From a virus, in the IMG/VR virus record IMGVR_UViG_3300035681_000018, positions 1 to 64,000 of that record: a stretch of DNA of 64,000 bases. The stretch is one strand, 5' to 3'. The translations under genes were made by a program, and so were the position numbers. The notes beneath the pieces are model-generated. The model had not been told where the DNA came from. It did not search any database and worked only from the letters and a program-made list of their open reading frames with translations. Below, piece by piece: positions 12,653 through 20,512 of the stretch. The number at the start of each line of letters is the position of its first letter. The stretch's first letter is position 1.

Positions 12653-13290
12653 ACGTACAACTTGTTTGGGCAACGCCCAATGCAGAAGAGATGATCACGC
12701 GCATGGCACGCGTCTCTGCACCCAAGAATCAAGACAACATGGATACCGCACCCAAGTTGTTGCGTTATCTGATTAAACATCAGCACTGGTCACCGTACGA
12801 GATGGCCAACATGTGTGTTGAAATCAACACAACACGTGCAATCTCACCGCAAATACTTAGGCATCGTTCATTCTCGTTCCAGGAATTCAGTCAACGTTAC
12901 GCAGATACCAGTGAACTTGGCTCAGCTGTTATTCCTCATCTGCGTCGACAAGACTTTAAGAATCGTCAAAACAGTATTGATGATTTGTCTGCTGATGCAA
13001 TCAGTAGTTATTACCGCCGCATTAGCAAGTTGTATGAAGACGCTGAACATCTCTACCGCGAGATGGTTAGCAGCGGCGTTGCAAAAGAATGTGCCAGGTT
13101 CATCCTGCCACTTTCAACACAGACCCGTCTCTTCATGAACGGCACCATCAGATCTTGGATCCATTATCTACAACTGCGGACACATGAATCAACCCAACTC
13201 GAACACAGAGAAATTGCAGAAGCAATCAAAGGAATCTTCTGCAAAGAATTCCCAATCATCGGAGAGGCTGTGTTCTCAACAGATCAATGA
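12649..13290 (+). CDS. thyX: Flavin-dependent thymidylate synthase ThyX, 213 aa
   Basis: ThyX methylates dUMP to dTMP using methylene-tetrahydrofolate, FAD and NADPH, supplying dTTP for phage replication. The ThyX motif is clear at about residues 72-85: RHRSFSFQEFSQRYAD, with the usual Asn replaced by Gln. Length fits the family (about 210-250). The C-terminal part (STQTRLFMNGTIRSWIHYLQ) is the typical dUMP-binding region. The ATG at 12649 overlaps the upstream stop. Its 3' end is overlapped by the gene at 13184. Homotetramer and cytosolic in known members. Confidence 0.93.
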   Translation: MNVQLVWATPNAEEMITRMARVSAPKNQDNMDTAPKLLRYLIKHQHWSPYEMANMCVEINTTRAISPQILRHRSFSFQEFSQRYADTSELGSAVIPHLRRQDFKNRQNSIDDLSADAISSYYRRISKLYEDAEHLYREMVSSGVAKECARFILPLSTQTRLFMNGTIRSWIHYLQLRTHESTQLEHREIAEAIKGIFCKEFPIIGEAVFSTDQ

Positions 13291-13402
13291 TCTGATTGAG
13301 AGATATAAAGAACCAGAGCAAGCACGCCAGTTTCTTATGGAAGCTGGCATCATTGATGAGAATGGAGACCTCATGCCTCCATATCAAAACACCTCAACGT
13401 AA
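13184..13402 (+). CDS. Small protein overlapping thyX, 72 aa
   Basis: The second half (NDLIERYKEPEQARQFLMEA then GIIDENGDLMPPYQ) looks like a real helical protein. The first 35 residues lie inside thyX in another frame and are Ser/Gln-rich, so the true start may be a non-ATG codon nearer 13290. No in-frame ATG exists downstream. Not recognised. Confidence 0.5.
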   Translation: MNQPNSNTEKLQKQSKESSAKNSQSSERLCSQQINDLIERYKEPEQARQFLMEAGIIDENGDLMPPYQNTST

Positions 13403-13425
13403 GTAACTATTACCACTAATCACCC

Positions 13426-13764
13426 ATGACACAACAACATCCCATTGTCCCACCACCGGACAAAATCCACAACTGGCTCCAGTCAGAAAAGATTGGCTGC
13501 ACCATCGAGCAAATTATTACTGCGGCTGCCCAATGGGGCAGCGACCAAGAGCTAGAAGCGTGCTGTGATTGGATTAACTCATTCCAAAACAAATTTGTTC
13601 ATGCCCATGATCTTCGTCTTGTTCGCCGCCCCAAGCCGCCGAGCTTGAAGGAGCAGGCGCTTGAGCAGTTGGATGGAATTGCAGCCGTATTCCGAGTGTC
13701 TCACGGTGGCGATCTCGTGTGCGACAAAATCCGCCGCGCACTGGAGGCCCTACCCAATGACTGA
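13426..13764 (+). CDS. Cyanophage/cyanobacterial paralog C, 112 aa
   Basis: Third member of the paralog family: start MTQQHPIVPPPDKIHNWL, core AAQWGSDQELEACCDWIN and RRPKPPSLKEQALEQL. It is closer to copy A than to copy B. It overlaps the next gene by 8 bases. Confidence 0.65.
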   Translation: MTQQHPIVPPPDKIHNWLQSEKIGCTIEQIITAAAQWGSDQELEACCDWINSFQNKFVHAHDLRLVRRPKPPSLKEQALEQLDGIAAVFRVSHGGDLVCDKIRRALEALPND

Positions 13765-13987
13765 CCTTTCCCCCGCCGCACAGTATATAGTTAACGCAGC
13801 GGTTGAATCCGGTGGTGGATACGGACGTGCCACGCCAGTACTACACGCACGTCTTGCCGCCGCCCTGCGAGCTGCTGCAGAGCAGATTGAAAACCTGTAC
13901 TGCGATGGCGATGTGGAAGACAGTCCTGGCATCGTGTTCGCCTTGCGTCAATTAATGCTTATTGCCAACGAGCTTGAAGCCCAGTAG
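13757..13987 (+). CDS. Conserved cyanophage small helical protein, 76 aa
   Basis: MTDLSPAAQYIVNAAVESGG followed by ARLAAALRAAAEQIENLY is a pattern I know from small helical proteins in cyanobacteria and cyanophages that often sit next to the paralog family above. Function unknown. Alanine-rich, likely a helical hairpin. Last plus-strand gene before a two-gene minus-strand cassette. Confidence 0.6.
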   Translation: MTDLSPAAQYIVNAAVESGGGYGRATPVLHARLAAALRAAAEQIENLYCDGDVEDSPGIVFALRQLMLIANELEAQ

Positions 13988-13996
13988 TCACCTTCA

Positions 13997-14113
13997 CTAA
14001 AAGGTTGCAGCACTTTGCTTCTTCAGTTCTGTGACGGCATGCTTGGACTCCACATCTTTGCGTGCCAGCTTTTTCTTTTTGTCCACCAGGTAAACGATCA
14101 GTGCCTTGTTCAT
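13997..14113 (-). CDS. Basic 38-aa peptide
   Basis: Minus strand. Translates as MNKALIVYLVDKKKKLARKD... ending KKQSAATF. A strong Shine-Dalgarno GGAGGAC lies just upstream and the ATG overlaps the stop of the DUF4278-like gene (ATGA). Lys-rich second half. Too short to recognise, but the initiation signals are the best in this area. Confidence 0.6.
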   Translation of the reverse strand: MNKALIVYLVDKKKKLARKDVESKHAVTELKKQSAATF

Positions 14114-14262
14114 TTGATTTGTCCTCCAGTGACGTAAGGAAAGTAGCAGATGTTACGGTAGGTCAGGCAAAGCCATGGACGGTGTGCTAAGTTCCACCAT
14201 GCCTTGTCTGTCTTGGCCTGATCTTCTTGGTTGTATTTGCAACCACGATACGTTAACGTCAT
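14110..14262 (-). CDS. DUF4278-like protein, 50 aa
   Basis: Starts MTLTYRGCKYNQEDQAK, the hallmark LTYRGxxY of cyanobacterial DUF4278, and contains a second LTYRNICYFPYVTG copy near residues 33-46, as usual for the family. The ATG at 14262 is chosen because the family starts there; the frame is open further upstream. Function unknown. It forms a two-gene minus-strand operon with 13997. Confidence 0.7.
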   Translation of the reverse strand: MTLTYRGCKYNQEDQAKTDKAWWNLAHRPWLCLTYRNICYFPYVTGGQIK

Positions 14263-14336
14263 GGCTTTAGTATCTATTGATACGGAAAGTATATGATGAT
14301 TGATGTATATGATGTAGTTCACCCAGTAACACAACC
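14263..14336. promoter_or_regulatory. Divergent intergenic region
   Basis: This 74-bp gap separates the minus-strand DUF4278 cassette from the plus-strand gene at 14337 and must hold promoters or leaders for both. It contains the dyad GTATC-TATT-GATAC and the repeated string TATATGATG. No clear -35/-10 pair was found. Confidence 0.35.
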
Positions 14337-14528
14337 ATGATCTCTATTTCAGAAACCTGCAAAGAGTTCAACAAGGCAATGGGTATCAAAGGAAGGTTTT
14401 TCCTTTTTGTCCTTGGTTTTATTGGGCTATTGTTTCCAGGTTGGGTAGCCTATGTTGTTCTCTCTGGGCTTGCTAAATGCACAGAAGATAAAAATATGTA
14501 TGCACTTTTAAAACAACTTGCAGACTAA
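14337..14528 (+). CDS. Small membrane protein, 63 aa
   Basis: Not recognised. One strong membrane helix at about residues 20-42 (FFLFVLGFIGLLFPGWVAYV). The N-terminus is polar and basic. Two bases separate its stop from the next ATG-containing gene. Confidence 0.6.
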   Translation: MISISETCKEFNKAMGIKGRFFLFVLGFIGLLFPGWVAYVVLSGLAKCTEDKNMYALLKQLAD

Positions 14529-14530
14529 CA

Positions 14531-14719
14531 ATGTCTTTTCTTTTGGCTCGTGTCACAGATGAATCTGATCTTCCAGATGATTACTATGCATTTGTCCAAC
14601 AGTTTACATATTGGCAAGGAAGCTACGCTTCTCAACTTGATACAGAATCATTGATGATCTTGCTATGGCAAATGGACAAACGTATTAAAGAACTTGAGGC
14701 AAATCAAAGTAATCTGTAA
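14531..14719 (+). CDS. Small acidic protein, 62 aa
   Basis: Not recognised. Acidic start (ARVTDESDLPDDYYAFVQQF) and a C-terminal helix (ILLWQMDKRIKELEANQ) with heptad character. The stop TAA overlaps the next ATG (TAATG). Confidence 0.6.
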   Translation: MSFLLARVTDESDLPDDYYAFVQQFTYWQGSYASQLDTESLMILLWQMDKRIKELEANQSNL

Positions 14720-15015
14720 TGAAAGGATTTAGCTCCACCAAACAACACACACGTTCATCTAGTTATTGGGTTGCTTCCTACACAAAAGACAATCAGGATG
14801 AACCACTTGGCATTCACAAGAAAGTCTTGTCCTATAAACCAGGGCAAGATAAAGAAGTCTTGATGACAAACTATTGCAACTCCATTATGAAAATCAACAG
14901 AAACATATGGGAGATCTTGGTGCACCAAGGTCCATCTGAGGTCCCAGACTCAGGTGATCAGATCGTGATTCGTTTATCACGTGAGCCTTTCAAAGGCTGT
15001 AGTCAACTGCAATAA
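14719..15015 (+). CDS. Phage protein of unknown function, 98 aa
   Basis: Not recognised. Basic, beta-rich: SSYWVASYTKDNQDEPLGIH near residues 13-32. Coupled to the previous gene by TAATG. Followed by pseudoknot copy 2. Confidence 0.55.
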   Translation: MKGFSSTKQHTRSSSYWVASYTKDNQDEPLGIHKKVLSYKPGQDKEVLMTNYCNSIMKINRNIWEILVHQGPSEVPDSGDQIVIRLSREPFKGCSQLQ

Positions 15016-15031
15016 TCCCGAACGGGAAGAT

Positions 15032-15059
15032 GGACCTGAGCACGTCCTTAAACTACTCA
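15032..15059 (+). promoter_or_regulatory. H-type RNA pseudoknot, copy 2 (covarying)
   Basis: GGAC (15032-15035) pairs with GTCC (15044-15047) where other copies have CGTC/GACG, a compensatory change of the whole first stem. TGAGCA pairs with TACTCA (15054-15059) with one mismatch. The last loop is TTAAAC, as in the others. It lies 35 nt before the gene at 15095. Confidence 0.65.
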
Positions 15060-15094
15060 TTAGTTTTTATTATCATTCAACTCAACTCAACACC

Positions 15095-15853
15095 ATGAAA
15101 CTTCTCAAGTTTTCCACAGGTAACGGCAAGCTCAAGAACCGTCTGATCTTCAACATCCCAGCGGGCTATGCATGTCCACACGCTGGTGTCTGTAAAACCA
15201 TGGCTGATCGTGTCACTGGCAAGATCATGGACCTACCTCAGTTCACTGGCACAGAAGCAGATGAGTATCGTTGCTTTGCTGCCATGGCAGAGACCAGGCC
15301 GACCGTACGTGAAGCTCGTTGGCACAACTGGGATCTGTTGCGTGAGACCATGCATATGAATGGGAATCAAGCCATGCTTTTGCGTGATCTGATCGACCTA
15401 TCACTCTCGATGCAGCCATCGAAGAAGCTGCTTCGGATCCATGAGTCAGGTGACTTCTGGACTGAGAACTACATGCGTGCTTGGATCATGGTCGCACAAG
15501 AGCGTCCTAAACAAACCTTCTACGCATACACCAAGTCGCTTGGCATGTGGCTAAACCTTAAGGACATCATCCCATCTAACTTCTATCTCACTGCGTCGCA
15601 AGGTGGGACTCTCGACTATTTGATCCCCAAGTACCCTGAAGTGTTCCAGCGCATTGCTCATGTGGTCTACACAGAAGAGGAAGCGCAAGAGCGTGGGCTA
15701 AAGATCGATCACGACGACAGCCATTGCCTTGGTGACAAGCCGTTCGCACTCTTGGTTCATGGCTCGCAACGTGCTGGATCTGATGCCATGAAAGCCTTAA
15801 CGCAACGGAAGAAAGAAGGTAAGTTCGTAGGTTACGGTAAGTCACAAAGGTAG
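15095..15853 (+). CDS. GP88-like phage protein, 252 aa
   Basis: Begins MKLLKFSTGNGKLKNRLIFN then PAGYACPHAGVCKTMADR: the Gly/Asn-rich start and the CPxAxxCK-like Cys pair are typical of the phage 'gene product 88' family. Later Cys (EYRCFAA; DDSHCLGD) may complete a metal or Fe-S site, and IHESGDFWTENYMRAW resembles a radical-SAM-like or TIM-barrel core seen in relatives. Function not established. The ATG at 15095 follows CAACTCAACACC; an upstream in-frame ATG lies before the pseudoknot and is less likely. Confidence 0.65.
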   Translation: MKLLKFSTGNGKLKNRLIFNIPAGYACPHAGVCKTMADRVTGKIMDLPQFTGTEADEYRCFAAMAETRPTVREARWHNWDLLRETMHMNGNQAMLLRDLIDLSLSMQPSKKLLRIHESGDFWTENYMRAWIMVAQERPKQTFYAYTKSLGMWLNLKDIIPSNFYLTASQGGTLDYLIPKYPEVFQRIAHVVYTEEEAQERGLKIDHDDSHCLGDKPFALLVHGSQRAGSDAMKALTQRKKEGKFVGYGKSQR

Positions 15854-15860
15854 TTATCAC

Positions 15861-15893
15861 GATAAGACCTGGTACCATATGCCTGGTCTTATC
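15861..15893 (+). terminator. Long hairpin after the GP88-like gene
   Basis: GATAAGACC (15861-15869) pairs perfectly with GGTCTTATC (15885-15893) around a 15-nt loop that can form two further pairs. No U run follows. It lies 7 bases before the next ATG, so it could be a terminator, an RNA-stabilising hairpin or a translation control element. Confidence 0.45.
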
Positions 15894-15900
15894 CTGCTCA

Positions 15901-16134
15901 ATGGCTTACATCATTAGTACGTTGGTGGATGGTGTGCCACACGCCATCCATGCCAATAGTTCCGACTCCAAGTTTGAACTGTTAGCTTTGGATTCTGCTA
16001 GTTCACTTAGTAGAATTTACTCCCATCCTTATCGGGCTGGTGCTTATCAAGTTCTAAGTTGGATCCTGGACAATGAACCCACACTCTCCTGTTATGAGCT
16101 CCAGGTTTCCGATGAAGCCCGGTTCCAAAAATGA
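15901..16134 (+). CDS. Small protein upstream of DNA polymerase, 77 aa
   Basis: Not recognised. Soluble mixed fold: MAYIISTLVDGVPHAIHANS. It overlaps the start of the polymerase gene by about 60 bases if the polymerase begins at 16073. Confidence 0.55.
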   Translation: MAYIISTLVDGVPHAIHANSSDSKFELLALDSASSLSRIYSHPYRAGAYQVLSWILDNEPTLSCYELQVSDEARFQK

Positions 16135-17935
16135 ATCTTGGTTAGTCTTTGATATTGAAACCGATGGCCTCTACGATAAAGTCACGAAAGTTTTTTGTAT
16201 TGTTATCTACGATATCAACCGAGAAGAAACTTTTGCTTATGGGCCTGATCGCATTGATGATGCTCTTGCTCATCTGGCAACCGGTGATGTACTTATTGGT
16301 CACAATGTGATCTTCTACGACGTACCGGTTCTGCAAAAACTACATTCATTCAACTGCAAAGCACGCATCCTTGACACACTCATCTGCACACGACTCATCT
16401 GGCCCAAGGAAAAACTCTACGACCTTGACGTACAACTCTATCCGGAAGTTCCGAAGAACTACCGCGGGATGGCCGGTCTTAAAGCCTGGGGTTACCGCCT
16501 CTCCGATAACAAGATTGAGTTCAAAGATTTCTCAGAGTACTCAGAAGAAATGCTTGTCTATTGCAAGCAAGACGTCTCGGTTACTTCAAAACTTTGGAGG
16601 CATATCGCCAACCAAGGTTATCCAGAGCAGGCTCTCAAACTTGAACACGACTTTGCTCTTGCCATTAATAAGCAAATTAGAGCAGGTGTTCCTTTTGATG
16701 TGGATGCAGCTATTGATCTTGTGGATAATCTCCGAGCAAGAGAAGCACAGCTTGAAGCGGAACTAAAAGAAATTTTTCCGCCAATCGAACATCGCAATTG
16801 GTTTACTCCTAAGGTCAACAATAAAAATCGTGGCTATGTCAAAGGAGTACCTTTTGAAAAGATCCATTACGAAGAATTCAATCCTGGATCTCGTGATCAA
16901 ATTGCTGATCGACTCAAGGCTAAGTACGGATGGCAACCAGAAAAGACAACTGAAAAAGGAAATCCAATCCTTAATGATGAAGTGTTAGAGGCATTGCCTT
17001 ACCCAGAAGCCAAGCCTCTGGCAGAATACATGCTCATCAAGAAACGCCTTGGTCAAATTGCAGATGGCAACAACGCTTGGCTCAAGCTGGTTAATAATGA
17101 TAGCAGTCGTATGCACGGTGACGTTGTTACTAACGGCTGCGTCACTGGTCGTTGTGCTCACCGATACCCAAATATGGGTCAGGTGCCAGCGGGCTATTCG
17201 CCATATGGCAAAGAATGTCGTTCTTTATTTCATGCACCACAAGGATGGGACATGATTGGTATTGATGCCAAAGCATTGGAGCTACGGTGTCTTGCTGGTT
17301 ACCTTGCCATCTATGACGGTGGTGAGTATGCACGTGTCGTCACTGATCCAACAATTGACATTCACGTGTACAACCAAGAGCGTTTTGGTGTGGCTACCAG
17401 GGACATCAGTAAACGTTTACTGTATGCCGTGTTGTATGGCGCTGGTCACCTCAAGGCTGGCAGCATTGTGGATCCGAATGAAAAAGATGAAGAAGTTCTG
17501 CGTAAACTAGGAAGAACTGCAATAAATTCATTCATGGCTGAGGTGCCAGCCTTGAAAGAACTTAAGGAACGTATTGAATCTCAGATTGCAAACAATGATT
17601 GTCTCATTGGATTAGATCGCCGTATTCTTTATTGTCGTTCGGCATTCAAAGGATTGAATGTTTTATTGCAATCAGCAGGTGCAATCCTCATGAAGCAAGT
17701 TGTTATTAACATTCATGACAACATTGAGTCTGCCCTCACTCTGCCCCATGGGGCAGAGTGGGAACAAGTCTTGATGGTTCATGACGAAGTGCAACTGGTT
17801 TGTAGTCCCAAACACACTGAACAGATCAGAGCCCAAGCGTTGGCAGCTTTCCCACAAGCACAGCAATTCTTTGGATTTCTCTGTGACATCGAGGGAGATT
17901 CTCGTGTAGGATCCAACTGGAGCCAAACGCACTAA
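16073..17935 (+). CDS. DNA polymerase, family A (T7 gp5-like), 620 aa
   Basis: Replicative polymerase with proofreading. 3'-5' exonuclease motifs: DIETDGL (about 26-32), GHNVIFYD (76-83), YCKQDV (162-167). Polymerase motifs: A, GIDAKALELRCL (395-406); B, RDISKRLLYAVLYGAG (442-457); C, MVHDEVQL (567-574). The R...K...YGAG and HDE signatures match T7-like phage enzymes; there is no 5' nuclease domain. Slightly shorter than T7 gp5 (704). The start is uncertain: ATGs at 16073, 16094 and 16112 are all possible and all lie in the upstream gene. Works with the primase-helicase at 35301 and SSB at 18185. Confidence 0.95.
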   Translation: MNPHSPVMSSRFPMKPGSKNESWLVFDIETDGLYDKVTKVFCIVIYDINREETFAYGPDRIDDALAHLATGDVLIGHNVIFYDVPVLQKLHSFNCKARILDTLICTRLIWPKEKLYDLDVQLYPEVPKNYRGMAGLKAWGYRLSDNKIEFKDFSEYSEEMLVYCKQDVSVTSKLWRHIANQGYPEQALKLEHDFALAINKQIRAGVPFDVDAAIDLVDNLRAREAQLEAELKEIFPPIEHRNWFTPKVNNKNRGYVKGVPFEKIHYEEFNPGSRDQIADRLKAKYGWQPEKTTEKGNPILNDEVLEALPYPEAKPLAEYMLIKKRLGQIADGNNAWLKLVNNDSSRMHGDVVTNGCVTGRCAHRYPNMGQVPAGYSPYGKECRSLFHAPQGWDMIGIDAKALELRCLAGYLAIYDGGEYARVVTDPTIDIHVYNQERFGVATRDISKRLLYAVLYGAGHLKAGSIVDPNEKDEEVLRKLGRTAINSFMAEVPALKELKERIESQIANNDCLIGLDRRILYCRSAFKGLNVLLQSAGAILMKQVVINIHDNIESALTLPHGAEWEQVLMVHDEVQLVCSPKHTEQIRAQALAAFPQAQQFFGFLCDIEGDSRVGSNWSQTH

Positions 17936-17937
17936 CC

Positions 17938-18132
17938 ATGGAATTAGGAACAAAGGAACTAGAAACAAAAAGGTTCATTCAAGTAAAGCCAACAACTTTA
18001 AAAGTTGTTTGCCCTATACATGGAGAACATGATCAATATATTAAAAGCACAATCGAAGGTCATGAAGGTTATTGGTGCATGATCTGTTGGCTTGAAAGCC
18101 TTGGCGATCCAATCCCAACTATTAAAGAATGA
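17938..18132 (+). CDS. Small zinc-finger-like protein, 64 aa
   Basis: Contains CPIHGEHDQY and, 19 residues on, WCMICWLES: a CxxH...CxxC arrangement (residues about 24-50) fitting a small zinc ribbon. It starts two bases after the polymerase stop, so it may be co-translated with it. Function unknown. Confidence 0.6.
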   Translation: MELGTKELETKRFIQVKPTTLKVVCPIHGEHDQYIKSTIEGHEGYWCMICWLESLGDPIPTIKE

Positions 18133-18137
18133 TTTCT

Positions 18138-18165
18138 CGTCCTAAGTATGACGCTAAACTACTTA
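18138..18165 (+). promoter_or_regulatory. H-type RNA pseudoknot, copy 3
   Basis: CGTC/GACG (18138-18141 with 18150-18153) and TAAGTA/TACTTA (18143-18148 with 18160-18165), last loop CTAAAC. The second stem is AT-rich here and GC-rich elsewhere, so pairing is conserved over sequence. It lies 19 nt before the SSB start, a position comparable to the T4 gene 32 autoregulatory pseudoknot. Confidence 0.7.
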
Positions 18166-18184
18166 TCACCTACTGTTTGAACAC

Positions 18185-18985
18185 ATGAACTTTGTTACAG
18201 TTTGCGCTCAACTCAACGACACACCTCGCGAAGTTTATACTTCTGCCACGTCAAGCAACTATGTTGCAGAGGTAATGCTTCCTCCTGTAGGAAAAAATAA
18301 ATCTGCAACATCTCTTGCTCTTCATGTTTACGGCAAGGCTGCTGAGAAATTCAGGATGCTTGATCGTGGTGCTCGTCTGTATGTACACGGTTCAAAGATC
18401 CGTTACGACATTGATGCCAAGGCATACTCACTGCACGGCGGTGTTATTGCAGTTGTTAATGATTCGTTTCCAATCTTTAACGATGTGATTCTTACTGGTC
18501 GTTGCATTAAAGACATCGATCAAGAAGATGCACGTGCGTTCAAGACAACACCAGATGGTTTGATGATTGCCAATCAAACCATCTCAGTTAATACTGGTCG
18601 GAACCAAGGAGACTTGTTCAACTTCTATGCAATTAATAGCAAGGATGACAAGTTAAATAACGCTGAGTTGATGGTCAACTTTACGCGGAAAGGAACTGGG
18701 CTTACTATCCGTGGCCGTCTTGTTACCGATGCATGGACTGATAAAGAAACGCAACAACGCCGGACACTGACCAAGATCCAGCTTGTGCAGATGACCTTGG
18801 CGCCAAAGCCTGGCGTCAACGAGCCAAAGCCCGTAGCGTCCCAGACGACGGTTGCTTCCTCTGATAATGTTGCTACACTGTGGGGCGGCAAGACTGCCGA
18901 AGACTCCTTCAGTCAAGGGCTGCCTGATCTCCCTGGTCAGTATGGACCAGCTCCTGAGCCTACTCCTGAATTCATTCCGTTCTGA
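18185..18985 (+). CDS. Single-stranded DNA-binding protein, 266 aa
   Basis: SSB-like with two OB-type segments: about residues 1-95 (MNFVTVCAQLNDTPREVYTS; LALHVYGKAAEKFRMLDRGA) and about 98-205 (VILTGRCIKDIDQEDARAF; GLTIRGRLVTDAWTDKETQQ). A Pro-rich linker leads to a C-terminus ending PTPEFIPF, like the IPF tip with which bacterial SSBs recruit partners. It would coat single strands during replication and recombination. Preceded by pseudoknot copy 3, which could mediate autoregulation by inference. Confidence 0.75.
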   Translation: MNFVTVCAQLNDTPREVYTSATSSNYVAEVMLPPVGKNKSATSLALHVYGKAAEKFRMLDRGARLYVHGSKIRYDIDAKAYSLHGGVIAVVNDSFPIFNDVILTGRCIKDIDQEDARAFKTTPDGLMIANQTISVNTGRNQGDLFNFYAINSKDDKLNNAELMVNFTRKGTGLTIRGRLVTDAWTDKETQQRRTLTKIQLVQMTLAPKPGVNEPKPVASQTTVASSDNVATLWGGKTAEDSFSQGLPDLPGQYGPAPEPTPEFIPF

Positions 18986-18988
18986 TTC

Positions 18989-19219
18989 ATGCCTCTTCAA
19001 CTTGATTTACAAGAACAAGATCTTCTTTCTTTAGAAGACGCTATTGCGTACGAATTTTTTATGGAGAGTGCATACGAAATTATGCACAGTGCTAATGAAA
19101 AGGATTTAGACATTGCTGAACAAGTTGCAAAACTTGCTACAGCCTCCTATCTAATTGCGCACATTTTTTGCGAAGCACGTTTAGTTAACTCACAACAAAC
19201 TAATGACACCGACGCATGA
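18989..19219 (+). CDS. Small helical protein, 76 aa
   Basis: Not recognised. All-helical and acidic (LEDAIAYEFFMESAYEIMHS; LATASYLIAHIFCEARLV). Starts three bases after the SSB stop. Overlaps the next gene by 17 bases. Confidence 0.6.
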   Translation: MPLQLDLQEQDLLSLEDAIAYEFFMESAYEIMHSANEKDLDIAEQVAKLATASYLIAHIFCEARLVNSQQTNDTDA

Positions 19220-19442
19220 TCAGTTCACTCTCCTCTATGAGGATGAGCACACTAAACTTCTGTATGAATTCAAAGCTCTTGTTGCTGACGATGTAATCAA
19301 TCACCTTGTGGATTTCCTCAAGGGTTGTGGCTACATGGAAAGCAGCATCTTTGAGTGCATGAAAGAATCTTCTGAGGCGTATTTCGATTCATTAAGTACT
19401 CAGCAGTACGTAATGAAATGGGACAAGCCTGATCCAGAATAA
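19203..19442 (+). CDS. Small acidic protein, 79 aa
   Basis: Not recognised. Helical: LLYEFKALVADDVINHLVDF near residues 19-38. The ATG at 19203 lies within the end of the previous gene, suggesting coupling. Followed closely by pseudoknot copy 4. Confidence 0.55.
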   Translation: MTPTHDQFTLLYEDEHTKLLYEFKALVADDVINHLVDFLKGCGYMESSIFECMKESSEAYFDSLSTQQYVMKWDKPDPE

Positions 19443-19447
19443 GGATC

Positions 19448-19475
19448 CGTCCTGAGCATGACGTTAAACTGCTCA
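19448..19475 (+). promoter_or_regulatory. H-type RNA pseudoknot, copy 4
   Basis: CGTC/GACG (19448-19451 with 19460-19463) and TGAGCA/TGCTCA (19453-19458 with 19470-19475), loops C, T and TTAAAC. Six bases after the upstream stop and 20 nt before the DUF5895-like gene. Confidence 0.7.
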
Positions 19476-19495
19476 CTCCTGACTACGAAACAACC

Positions 19496-20512
19496 ATGAC
19501 TGCTTCCATGACCACCAAGAAAACTTCTGCGCTTACATCCAGGGGACTTGATTCCTTTAAGCTTTTTCAATCCAAAGAATTTGTTTCGGGTTACCAAAAC
19601 CTTGTCACAATCCAACCTCTCAACAAGTCCAAGACACGAGGTTGGTTCGTGCGGAAGTCAGATCTGGACACTTGTGGATGGAGTGCCACTGAAGATCAGT
19701 TTGCTAAAGATTCAGTTATCTGGAACTACAAGCAAACTTTTGGTATGGCTCCCAACACTTCAGTTGAAGAAGGACTCAATTTTGTTGAGCCTCGAGTTCA
19801 AATCCTTTTACGTTCTCCCCTCATGGTTGAGGAAACCACAGGGATGAGGCAAACGATCGGAACCTTTGAAGATCCAGAGGTGAAGATCATGTTTGAAAAC
19901 GACAAGATTGCATCCGACCTTGCCAACAGCAAGGGCGAGATGTACAAGCGTAAGTACAGTGTACGTACAAAGTACCTGGTGTACATCCTGACCCAGGACA
20001 ACAAGCGTGCTCATAAGATCCCCATGGTGCTAACACTCAAGGGTCTTAACGGCACTGATGTTTCCGACAAGGTCAAACTGTACGAAAAGGAAATGTCTAA
20101 GTGCCTGAGCAAGGCACTGGACTCTGAGGTACCGCTGGCATTCAACGAGAAGTTCTACGCCACTACGGTGTTTACTCCCGTCCTTGCCAACGAAATGCGT
20201 GGCGCCAACAACGTAGAGATTTGCGCCATCGAATCTTTTGACATCCCTGACTACAGCTCCCAAGAGGAAGCGGTTGCATCATTGGGCCGTCTTTCGATTC
20301 CTGATGAAGATCGTGAATCGACTTGGAAGTACCAAGAGATGTTTAATGATTACATTAATCAACATTCTCGGCAAGATGCACAACGTCTTGGTGGTGCCTA
20401 TGGAATCAAGGCTGGCGTTGAGATTCTTCCCGTCTCACGCATCGCAGATGCAGTTGATGTGAAAGCATTGCCTGCACGCAATGAACTAACCGGAGAAGAT
20501 CTTAGCCTTTGA
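19496..20512 (+). CDS. DUF5895-like protein, 338 aa
   Basis: Resembles cyanobacterial and cyanophage DUF5895 proteins: TTKKTSALTSRGLDSFKLFQ-type start, GWFVRKSDLDTCGWSA at about residues 47-62, and KYLVYILTQDNKRAHKIPMV mid-protein. Function not established; position between SSB and other replication genes suggests a role in DNA metabolism. Soluble, no membrane segment. A second ATG at 19505 is possible. Preceded by pseudoknot copy 4. Confidence 0.7.
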   Translation: MTASMTTKKTSALTSRGLDSFKLFQSKEFVSGYQNLVTIQPLNKSKTRGWFVRKSDLDTCGWSATEDQFAKDSVIWNYKQTFGMAPNTSVEEGLNFVEPRVQILLRSPLMVEETTGMRQTIGTFEDPEVKIMFENDKIASDLANSKGEMYKRKYSVRTKYLVYILTQDNKRAHKIPMVLTLKGLNGTDVSDKVKLYEKEMSKCLSKALDSEVPLAFNEKFYATTVFTPVLANEMRGANNVEICAIESFDIPDYSSQEEAVASLGRLSIPDEDRESTWKYQEMFNDYINQHSRQDAQRLGGAYGIKAGVEILPVSRIADAVDVKALPARNELTGEDLSL

